13,496 nt of DNA from DASXMR01 sp036495525. GTDB taxonomy: Bacteria; Actinomycetota; Actinomycetes; Streptosporangiales; Streptosporangiaceae. The stretch spans positions 1 to 13,496 of the forward strand of contig DASXMR010000119.1 of assembly GCA_036495525.1 (NCBI GenBank), read 5' to 3'. The notes under the pieces were generated by a model. It was given only the letters and a program-made list of their open reading frames with translations. It made no database searches and had not been told where the DNA came from. Below, piece after piece: positions 1 through 5,985 of the stretch. Every line of letters starts with the position of its first letter. Within the stretch, counting starts at the first letter, position 1. The position numbers and the translations under genes were made by a program.

Positions 1-1902
1 GGGCGTCGCGTCGTCAGTAGCTCAAGCTCGCCCGCAGGCGCCGGGCACGGCGGCCACCGTCGCCGGGACCGTCGCGTCAGCCAGGCAGCGTGGCTGCGTG
101 CCGTCTGGCGCCGCCCGGTGTGGCTGGCCGCCGGCAGCCTGTCGACCGTCGGCGCGGTGCTCGGCGCGATCGTGATCCCGGCCTCAGCCAGCACAGCTGG
201 TGACATCAGCATTGTTTCCGCAGGCCCTGACGCGGCCGACAATCCCGGGATGATCACTGTCGTGGCCGACGACGGCAACGGGCTGGCGCTGACCAGCATG
301 ACGGTGAACGTTAATTCATCTTCCAACACGGTCTTGCCAGTGCAGATGTCGCCGGTGGACACGACGAACCCGGCCAGCCAGACCTGGGCGGCGACCAACC
401 CGATCGCGCAAGGCCAGCTCGCGCCGGGCACCTACACGCTGACAGTCGACGCGGCTGACCCAACCGAGAGCGACACGGAACTGGCTGCGGCGGGCGGGAG
501 CACGCTGGCCTTTACCTACGGGAGCCCCGCTCTTGACGGGCTGAGCTCGACGCCCATCAGCTTCAACAACCTGGCCGCCACGATTTCCGGCGCGCTCAAC
601 GGCGTACCGCCGTGGGGGGCTGATTCGGCCAAGGCACCGGTGGGCATTCCGGGAGAAGCGGTGAACCTCGTCGACAACGACGATCCCACGCACGCCTCCA
701 CGCAGATTGCAGTCACGGGAAACGACGGCAGCTTCAATGCCGCCGGCATTAACGAGAACGCCGGCGACACCTATCAGGTCATCATCAGTCCGGACACCAA
801 GATGGCCGGCGCGCAGAGCACGCTGACTCCCGACGTCAATCAGGACGCCACCAGGATCCTCGATGCGGCAGTCGATCCTCAGGACCTGGTCTACAAGGGA
901 ACCCCCGGGATGGGCAGCGGCATCGTCCAGTACAACAACCACGGAGCGTGGACGGCTCCGCCCAAGAATTTCGCCGTCACGGTGACCACGGGCAATTCCA
1001 AGCCCATAGCAGCTTTGACCACTGACAACAAAGGCGATTTCAGCTTCAGCATGCCGACGACCGTGGGTACATCCTGGTCGGTGCAGGCCGGCGGCGGTCC
1101 GTTGCTGGGCATGTCGACCCAGAGCGGCAAGGTGCATGTCGCGGTGCCGGTGACGTTCGCCTCGTCCAGCGTGACCCTCGACCCGTCCGACGACGTCACT
1201 GCCACCGCGTGCGTCAAGGTGACCGTGGCCAACTTCAGCCCGCCGGCCAGTCCGGCGCCGCAGCTGCAGACATCCCAGCACCGCGATGGCCCGTGGAGCT
1301 TCCTAGCCAACCTGACGCACCAGCAGGCGGCTGGTTCCTGCACGGCAGCAAGCGAATCGCTGTTCAAGGTGACTAAGCAGGCGAAGTTCTTCCCCGGCGC
1401 TTATTACCGGATGCTCTTCCCCAGCGGGATCAACTTCCAGCGCGCGCTGACCGGGGTGGTGCACCAGGCGAAGATACCCACCGCGATCCAGAAAGCGACA
1501 GAGTCACCGAGAACGGTCAAGCGCGGCGGCAAGATCACCTTCACCGGTCAGCTCATGCAGCTGGTGGGCGGGAGGTTCAGGCCCTTCGGCAACCAGCACA
1601 TTGTCATCGACTTCCAGGCGAAGTCGAATGGAGTCCTGAACACCTTCTGCGTAGGTAATCCCGGCGGCGGCTGCCGGATGTTCCCGACGAACGCAACCGG
1701 GAAATTCACCGCAACGCTGGCCGATAACATGGGCACGACCAAGTGGGCAGCCCAGTACCAGGGCGGCAGCAAGCACTTCGCGTCGCGCGGCACGCTGTTC
1801 ACCGTCACGGTCAAAGGCGGCAGCCACACCAGGGGCCATGGCCCGCCGGGCGTTCCGGTGCCCGATCCGCCGCCCTTCGGCCCGAGCATCGGCCCGGCCT
1901 GA
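1..1902 (+). CDS. Secreted Ig-like/beta-sandwich module protein, 5' end probably outside the window
   Basis: The first start codon inside the window is GTG at 118 (594 residues). However, the frame is open to base 1, no Shine-Dalgarno sequence precedes 118, and the peptide from 118 lacks a basic n-region. The codons just upstream supply one (RRRDRR, WRRPVW), so the real start is probably upstream. Residues 2-24 (from 118) are a hydrophobic signal segment ending in PASAS, so export is likely. The mature part looks like at least three related beta modules (about 145-223, 283-330 and 462-565). Each runs from a TxxG-L type strand through a Thr-Asp/Asn-x-x-G-x-F turn to an aromatic strand. There are four cysteines (365, 408, 511, 519), compatible with disulphides. 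The tail is Gly/Pro-rich (GPPGVPVPDPPPFGPSIGPA) with no LPXTG sorting signal. Codon use includes more A/T-ended codons than the neighbours. I do not recognise a specific family; an extracellular or cell-surface role is inference. Confidence 0.7.
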   Translation, partial: GRRVVSSSSSPAGAGHGGHRRRDRRVSQAAWLRAVWRRPVWLAAGSLSTVGAVLGAIVIPASASTAGDISIVSAGPDAADNPGMITVVADDGNGLALTSMTVNVNSSSNTVLPVQMSPVDTTNPASQTWAATNPIAQGQLAPGTYTLTVDAADPTESDTELAAAGGSTLAFTYGSPALDGLSSTPISFNNLAATISGALNGVPPWGADSAKAPVGIPGEAVNLVDNDDPTHASTQIAVTGNDGSFNAAGINENAGDTYQVIISPDTKMAGAQSTLTPDVNQDATRILDAAVDPQDLVYKGTPGMGSGIVQYNNHGAWTAPPKNFAVTVTTGNSKPIAALTTDNKGDFSFSMPTTVGTSWSVQAGGGPLLGMSTQSGKVHVAVPVTFASSSVTLDPSDDVTATACVKVTVANFSPPASPAPQLQTSQHRDGPWSFLANLTHQQAAGSCTAASESLFKVTKQAKFFPGAYYRMLFPSGINFQRALTGVVHQAKIPTAIQKATESPRTVKRGGKITFTGQLMQLVGGRFRPFGNQHIVIDFQAKSNGVLNTFCVGNPGGGCRMFPTNATGKFTATLADNMGTTKWAAQYQGGSKHFASRGTLFTVTVKGGSHTRGHGPPGVPVPDPPPFGPSIGPA

Positions 1903-1905
1903 CGG

Positions 1906-1961
1906 CCCAGCCTGACCACCCCAGCCTGACCATCCCAGCCCGACCGCCGCAGCCTGGCCAG
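1906..1961. repeat. Four imperfect 14-bp tandem repeats
   Basis: Consecutive units are CCCAGCCTGACCAC (1906), CCCAGCCTGACCAT (1920), CCCAGCCCGACCGC (1934) and CGCAGCCTGGCCAG (1948). A shorter degenerate copy (CCCGGCCTGACGG) seems to precede them and contains the stop codon of the secreted-protein gene. The array fills most of the 69-base gap between two convergent genes. The unit length is not a multiple of three, so it is not a coding repeat. The units are visible directly; function is unknown, and replication slippage is the simplest origin. Confidence 0.75.
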
Positions 1962-1971
1962 CCGGGCGGGG

Positions 1972-2382
1972 TCAGCCGGCCTCGGGCACGTAATGCCTGG
2001 CCTGGTCGGCCGGGTCTACCCAGACCCGCATGATCTGCCCGCTCGCCGGGTCGCGGAACCGCTCTCCGGTCGGCACCCAGCTGGGCCCCGGCCTGGCCGA
2101 CTCGGCGTACCGGCCGCGGCGCGGCCGGCCCCGGGCACTGGTCTCGCTCCCGCCGGCACCAGCCCCTGCGGCAAGCGCCGGCAGCCCGCCGAGCGCCGCG
2201 GCCGCCTCGTCGGTGAAGCGCGCCGCCAGCACGGCGCCGACCCGCCGGCCGAACTCGGCGTCGTCGAGCAGGCCCTGCGCGTAGTGCTCGCGCAGCAAGC
2301 CGATCAGCCGGTCACGGCCGGCGTCGGTGGCCAGCGCGCGAGGCGGGCCGGCCGGCTCGCCGCCGGAGCGGTCAGCGGGCAT
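1972..2382 (-). CDS. DUF1707 (SHOCT-like) domain protein
   Basis: This is a 136-residue protein. Residues about 17-69 match the DUF1707 pattern of actinobacteria: an Asp-x-x-Arg-Asp/Glu start, a helix (LIGLLREHYAQGLLD), the E/DF..R motif (DAEFGRRVGAVLAAR) and the closing A..LGGLP. The family is widespread as a short N-terminal helical module on otherwise unrelated, often membrane, proteins; its biochemical role is not established. No membrane segment follows here. Instead there is an Ala/Gly linker (70-85), a basic stretch (GRPRRGRY) and a C-terminal motif rich in W, D and R (GERFRDPASG, RVWVDPA, RHYVPE) that I cannot assign. The start lies two bases after the YbjQ stop and lacks a Shine-Dalgarno sequence, so translation is probably coupled. 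It is the last gene of the leftward unit. Confidence 0.8.
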   Translation of the reverse strand: MPADRSGGEPAGPPRALATDAGRDRLIGLLREHYAQGLLDDAEFGRRVGAVLAARFTDEAAAALGGLPALAAGAGAGGSETSARGRPRRGRYAESARPGPSWVPTGERFRDPASGQIMRVWVDPADQARHYVPEAG

Positions 2383-2384
2383 CG

Positions 2385-2732
2385 CTAAGCGGACGGCCGG
2401 GTCACGACGGCCGTGCCGTAGGCCACGATCTCCGTCAGCTGCTGGCCGATCTCGGATGAGTCGAACCTGACCGCGACGACCCCGCTGGCTCCGAGCAGCC
2501 TGGCGTTCTCGATCATCCGGTCGATGGCGTGCCGCCGGCTGACCTCCAGCAGCTCGGTGTACTGGCTGACCTCGCCCTGGCGCAGTGACTTCAGCCCGCC
2601 GACGACCGACTTCGCGAACCCCATGCTGCGGACCACCAGGCCGAATGCGATGCCCAGGTCCCGCTCAACGGTCATGCCCGGCAGCTCGAACGCGGTCGTG
2701 ACCGGGAAGGCAGCCGCAGATGTCTCAGTCAT
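2385..2732 (-). CDS. YbjQ/UPF0145 family protein
   Basis: At 115 residues this is close to the full length of the YbjQ (UPF0145, 'putative heavy-metal-binding') family. It shows the expected pattern: strand plus G/ERDLGIAFGLVV near residues 23-34, GGLKSLRQGE and a Tyr (45-58), the R-x-x-A-x-x-x-M helix (READING as RRHAIDRM, 66-73), ARLLGASGVVAVRFD (77-91) and the closing EIVAYGTAVV (101-110). Homologues form ring-like oligomers, but substrate and function are unproven; metal binding is a family label, and I see no Cys/His cluster here to support it. The start at 2732 is preceded by AGGG (complement of 2740-2743). It lies 32 bases after the acyl-CoA dehydrogenase stop and 2 bases before the DUF1707 start, so co-transcription is likely. 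Confidence 0.85.
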   Translation of the reverse strand: MTETSAAAFPVTTAFELPGMTVERDLGIAFGLVVRSMGFAKSVVGGLKSLRQGEVSQYTELLEVSRRHAIDRMIENARLLGASGVVAVRFDSSEIGQQLTEIVAYGTAVVTRPSA

Positions 2733-2764
2733 GCGGCTACCCTACGGCCGCCGTTCCGGTCAGC

Positions 2765-3922
2765 TCAGTACGACCTGGGCAGGCCGAGTGAGTTCTGCGC
2801 GACGAAGTTCAGCACCATCTCCCTGCTGACCGGCGCGATCCGGCTGACCCTGGACATGGCAAGCAGCGGCGCAATGCCGAACTCGCTGGTCAGCCCGCTG
2901 CCGCCGAGCGTCTGCACGGCCTGATCAACGGCTCGGGCGCTGACCTCGGCCGCCGCGTACTTGGCCATGTTGGCCGCCTCGCCCGCGCCCTTGTCGTCCC
3001 CCTCGTCATACAGCGTGGCGGCCTTCTGGAGCATCAGCCGGGCCAGCTCGGTCTCGATCTTGATCTGCGCGAGCGGATGCGCGATGCCCTGGTGCGCGCC
3101 GATCGGCTGGTCCCAGACCGCGCGCTGGCCGGCATAGCTGACCGCACGGCCGAGCGCGTACCTGGCGGTGCCCGCCGACATCGCCGCGCCCATGATCCGC
3201 TCCGGGTTGAGCCCGGCGAACAGCTGCATCAGCGCTGCGTCCTGCTCTCCGACCAGAGCGTCGGCCGGCAGCCGCACGTCGTCGAGGAACAGGAGGTACT
3301 GCTTCTCTGGCGTGACCAGGTCCATCTCCAGCGGCTGGTAGCTAAAGCCTGGCGCGCTGGATGGCACGGCGAACAAGGCCGGCCGCAGCCGCCCGGTCCT
3401 GGCGTCCTGAGTCCGGCCGACGATCAGCACGGCCTCGGCCTCGTCCACCCCGGAGATGTAGATCTTGCGGCCGGTCAGCAGCCAGTCGCTGCCATCACGC
3501 CGGGCGACGGTGGTCAGCTTGTGTGAGTTCGACCCGGCATCAGGCTCGGTGATGCCGAAGGCCATGATCACCGAGCCGCTGGCCAGGCCGGGCAGCCAGC
3601 GCCGCTGCTGCTCCTCGGTGCCGTACCGGGCGATGATCGTGCCGCAGATCGCCGGCGAGACCACCATCATCAGCAGCCCGCAGCCGGCCGCGGCCAGTTC
3701 CTCAAGCACCACCGACAGCTCGTACATGCCGGCCCCGCCGCCGCCGTAACGCTCGGGCAGGTTCACCCCGAGGAAGCCCAGCTTGCCTGCTTCCTGCCAC
3801 AGCTCGGTCAGCCGCCCGCCGCTGCGCGCCCGCTCGATGTAGTACTTGTAGCCATACCGGCCGCCCAGCTCGGCGGCTGCTGACCGCAGCGCGCGCTGCT
3901 CCTGGCTCTCGGTGAAGCTCAT
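2765..3922 (-). CDS. Acyl-CoA dehydrogenase family protein (FadE-like)
   Basis: This is a 385-residue full-length FAD-dependent acyl-CoA dehydrogenase, predicted to introduce a 2,3 double bond into an acyl-CoA. Domains run in order: N-terminal helices (1-115), with the LPERYGGGGAG loop at 55-65; the middle beta domain, with the flavin/substrate motif AFGITEPDAGSNSHK (121-135); and the C-terminal helical domain, with LGGSGLTSE (339-347). The glutamate usually found in the C-terminal IYEGT-E motif is absent: the aligned stretch reads SRIAPVSREM (360-369). A Glu in LNPERIMGAA (E241) sits where isovaleryl-CoA and long-chain dehydrogenases keep their catalytic base, so the enzyme may be active with that base. 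The start is supported by GGAGGG at 3927-3932, five bases... to the left of ATG. It lies 47 bases downstream of the peptidase gene. The substrate is unknown; a branched-chain or steroid/lipid acyl-CoA is possible. Confidence 0.92.
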   Translation of the reverse strand: MSFTESQEQRALRSAAAELGGRYGYKYYIERARSGGRLTELWQEAGKLGFLGVNLPERYGGGGAGMYELSVVLEELAAAGCGLLMMVVSPAICGTIIARYGTEEQQRRWLPGLASGSVIMAFGITEPDAGSNSHKLTTVARRDGSDWLLTGRKIYISGVDEAEAVLIVGRTQDARTGRLRPALFAVPSSAPGFSYQPLEMDLVTPEKQYLLFLDDVRLPADALVGEQDAALMQLFAGLNPERIMGAAMSAGTARYALGRAVSYAGQRAVWDQPIGAHQGIAHPLAQIKIETELARLMLQKAATLYDEGDDKGAGEAANMAKYAAAEVSARAVDQAVQTLGGSGLTSEFGIAPLLAMSRVSRIAPVSREMVLNFVAQNSLGLPRSY

Positions 3923-3926
3923 CTGT

Positions 3927-3932
3927 CCCTCC
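3927..3932 (-). promoter_or_regulatory. Shine-Dalgarno site of the acyl-CoA dehydrogenase gene
   Basis: The complement reads GGAGGG and is followed by ACAG and the ATG at 3922-3920. It fixes this start and marks the gene as internal to a leadered transcript, unlike the first-of-unit genes nearby. Confidence 0.65.
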
Positions 3933-3969
3933 GGGCGTCGCCGTCCATGACCATCCTCGCAGCGTCCGG

Positions 3970-5091
3970 TCAGATCCGCCCGGCCGCGCGCAGCAGCCCG
4001 GCGACCTGGTCGGCTGGCAGCCCCGGCGAGGTGTTGCCGTCCCGCCCGGTCACGGTCGGCGCGGCGAGCATGCTGTTCAGCACCGCTTCCTCGGTCGCTT
4101 CGACCGCCGCGTCAAAGTACGGATCAAGATCTTTACCGGAAACGCGGCCGGCTCCGGTGGCTGCCGTCCCCCGCGCCGAGCGCAGCCCGGTCGCCAGCCC
4201 AAGGAAGATCTCCCCGCTACCGTGGTGCGCAGTCGACCCGGTCCTGGCCAGCCCAAGACCGGCCCGGCGGGCGAGCCTGGTGCACGCGGCCGAGTCGAGC
4301 GGCCCGTCGGTGATCACGACGGTGATGCACGACCCGGCAGGCCGCGGGTCAGGGCGGCCAGCCGCCGGGCCCTGGCCTCCGCCTTGACCGGCCTGGTCAC
4401 CGCCGGCGTCCAGCAGCCGGCCGACCGGCACGCCGTCGACGGTCAGCCGCTCGCGCACGCCGAAGTTAGTCAGCACCAGCACGCCAACGGTGTGGCCGTC
4501 CGGTACCAGCCGCGAGGAGGTGCCGATGCCGCCCTTGAAGCCGAGGCAGCTCATCCCGGTGCCGGCCCCGACGGCGCCCTCGGCCGGCCCCGGCCCGCCA
4601 GGTGCCAGCCGGGCGGCGTCCAGCGCGGCGCGCACGTCGTCCCTGGTCACCTGCATCCGTCCGGCGAACGACAGGAAGCTGTCGTCGCACTCGGCGACTA
4701 CCGGGATGATGACCTCGCCGGCCGCGATGTCGGGCTCCTCGGCGGCGAGCAGCTCGCAGGCGGCGTCGTAGACCCGGCCGACCTGCATAGTGGAAGTGAG
4801 GAACACCGGCGTCTCGGCCAGGCCCCACTCGGCGGCGGTCAGCATCCCGGTGCACTCGCCCGCGCCGTTGAGCACCGCCCCGCCGGCCGGCACCGGTCTG
4901 CGGAACGCGCTGCCGCCCGGGTCGATGACGGTCACGCCGGTCCTGGCCACGCCGCGCCCCGCGGGCGGCGGCGGCTCGTCCCGCCACACCGTCGCGTGCC
5001 CGACCCCGACGCCAGGCACGTCCGCGATTGACGCGGTCGGTCCAGCTGGGCGGATGCCGATCCTGATGCCCAGCTCACGTGTTCTGGTCAT
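3970..5091 (-). CDS. P1 family (S58, DmpA-type) aminopeptidase
   Basis: This is a 373-residue member of the P1/S58 family of N-terminal-nucleophile peptidases, which remove N-terminal (including D- or beta-) residues after cutting themselves into two chains. Visible hallmarks are DVPGVGVGH (24-32), the conserved VVAECDD (131-137), GMSCLGFKGGIGTSSR (179-194), Asn209 in VLTNFG, the expected self-cleavage site Gly253-Ser254 in AGSCITVVITDGPL, and Ser292-x-Glu294 in GSGEIFLG. Ser254 is the predicted nucleophile; Asn209, Ser292 and Glu294 correspond to DmpA active-site residues. A flexible Gly/Gln/Pro loop (229-252) precedes the cut. The open frame continues upstream to 6054, but that part is antisense to the next gene; ATG at 5091 gives the normal family N-terminus. 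No Shine-Dalgarno is seen; CATGAT lies 6 bases upstream, so a leaderless start is likely. No signal peptide, so it is probably cytoplasmic. Confidence 0.92.
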   Translation of the reverse strand: MTRTRELGIRIGIRPAGPTASIADVPGVGVGHATVWRDEPPPPAGRGVARTGVTVIDPGGSAFRRPVPAGGAVLNGAGECTGMLTAAEWGLAETPVFLTSTMQVGRVYDAACELLAAEEPDIAAGEVIIPVVAECDDSFLSFAGRMQVTRDDVRAALDAARLAPGGPGPAEGAVGAGTGMSCLGFKGGIGTSSRLVPDGHTVGVLVLTNFGVRERLTVDGVPVGRLLDAGGDQAGQGGGQGPAAGRPDPRPAGSCITVVITDGPLDSAACTRLARRAGLGLARTGSTAHHGSGEIFLGLATGLRSARGTAATGAGRVSGKDLDPYFDAAVEATEEAVLNSMLAAPTVTGRDGNTSPGLPADQVAGLLRAAGRI

Positions 5092-5097
5092 GCTGCG

Positions 5098-5103
5098 ATC
5101 ATG
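5098..5103 (-). promoter_or_regulatory. Candidate -10 element for a leaderless peptidase transcript
   Basis: On the minus strand CATGAT (A2 and T6 of TANNNT, 4 of 6 to TATAAT) is followed by six bases, CGCAGC, and then ATG 5091. This is the -12 to -7 position if transcription starts at the A of ATG. I see no convincing -35. Confidence 0.35.
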
Positions 5104-5156
5104 CCCGAATCCGGCGCCAGCCTGCCCGGCCGGGCGCTCGGGCCGGCCAGATGGGC

Positions 5157-5162
5157 CAGACT
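5157..5162 (+). promoter_or_regulatory. Candidate -10 element for the nucleotidyltransferase unit
   Basis: CAGACT, with the key A2 and T6, is followed by seven bases (GCAAGGC) and then ATG 5170. It supports 5170 over the upstream in-frame ATG at 5101. It is the weakest of the set on its own. Confidence 0.3.
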
Positions 5163-5169
5163 GCAAGGC

Positions 5170-5985
5170 ATGACGCAGATGACGGCGCTGCCTGATGAGG
5201 TGCGCGACGCGACGCGACGCCACCTCCACGCGGTGGACGCTGCGCTGCCCGGCCTGATCAGCGGCCTGTACATCACCGGGTCGGTCGTCCTCGGCGACTA
5301 CCGGCCCGGCCGCAGCGACATCGACTTCATGGCATTCACCGCACGGCCGCTCACCGCGGCCGACATCGACGAGCTCGCCGTCGTGCACGCCGGATTCAGC
5401 GGCGGCGGCCCGTGCTACGACGGCAACTACGTCGGCTGGCACGAGCTGGCTGACCTGCCCGATGACGGGCGCGCCGGGCCCCACGTGGTAGACGGCGAGT
5501 TCCGCGACGCGCCGTGCGGCGAGCTGACGCCGTCGACCTGGACCGAGTTCAGCAGGTACGCGGCTGCCGTGCGCGGGCCGAAGGCCGGTGAGCTGGGCAT
5601 TGAGGTCAGCAGGGATCGGCTGAGCCAATGGCAGCTCGGCAATCTCAACGGCTACTGGGGCGAGTTCGGCGCCGGGGCCAGGGATACCTGGTCCGGGCGT
5701 GACCAGGCCGCGTTGATGCCGTATCCGCAAACCGCCTGCTGGTGCGTACTCGGCCCGCCGCGACTGCACTACACGCTGGCGACCGGCGACATTACCTCCA
5801 AGTCCGGGGCAGGCCGGTACGCACTTGAGCGCTTCGGCGAGTACGCGGACCTGATCAGCGCGGCACTGGACTGGCGGGCGACCGGCGAGGGAGGCTTCAC
5901 GCACGCCGCCGGCGTGCGGATCACCGATCTCATGCGCGCGGTCATCGACGACGCGAATCAGCGCTGGGGCGCTGCGGCGAGCTGA
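5170..5985 (+). CDS. Nucleotidyltransferase, AadA-like with DUF4111-type C-terminus
   Basis: This is a 271-residue protein. The nucleotidyltransferase signature ITGSVVLGDYRPGRSDIDFM (35-54) carries the Gly-Ser pair (37-38) and the metal-binding Asp50 and Asp52. The C-terminal half contains W191 with CVLGPPRLHYTLATGDITSK (192-211), matching the W-x-x-L...R-x-x-YT...G-x-x-xSK pattern of aminoglycoside adenylyltransferases and DUF4111. The expected reaction is transfer of AMP from ATP to a hydroxyl of a small acceptor. Whether that is streptomycin/spectinomycin or something else cannot be told, and many such chromosomal homologues are not resistance genes. The start at 5170 is preferred over 5101, which lies 9 bases from the divergent peptidase start and adds a low-complexity N-terminus. 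Its stop overlaps the start of the next gene (TGATG), so the two proteins are probably made together. Confidence 0.85.
   Translation: MTQMTALPDEVRDATRRHLHAVDAALPGLISGLYITGSVVLGDYRPGRSDIDFMAFTARPLTAADIDELAVVHAGFSGGGPCYDGNYVGWHELADLPDDGRAGPHVVDGEFRDAPCGELTPSTWTEFSRYAAAVRGPKAGELGIEVSRDRLSQWQLGNLNGYWGEFGAGARDTWSGRDQAALMPYPQTACWCVLGPPRLHYTLATGDITSKSGAGRYALERFGEYADLISAALDWRATGEGGFTHAAGVRITDLMRAVIDDANQRWGAAAS

Noticed and set aside
316..1281. Minus-strand open frame (321 codons) opposite the secreted-protein gene
   Set aside because: Its composition is Arg/Gly/His-rich with no domain; the plus strand has a signal segment and beta modules.
5124..5135. 12-bp palindrome GCCCGGCCGGGC between divergent starts 5091 and 5170
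   Set aside because: It could be an operator, but short GC-only palindromes are expected by chance in this composition, and no second copy was noticed.
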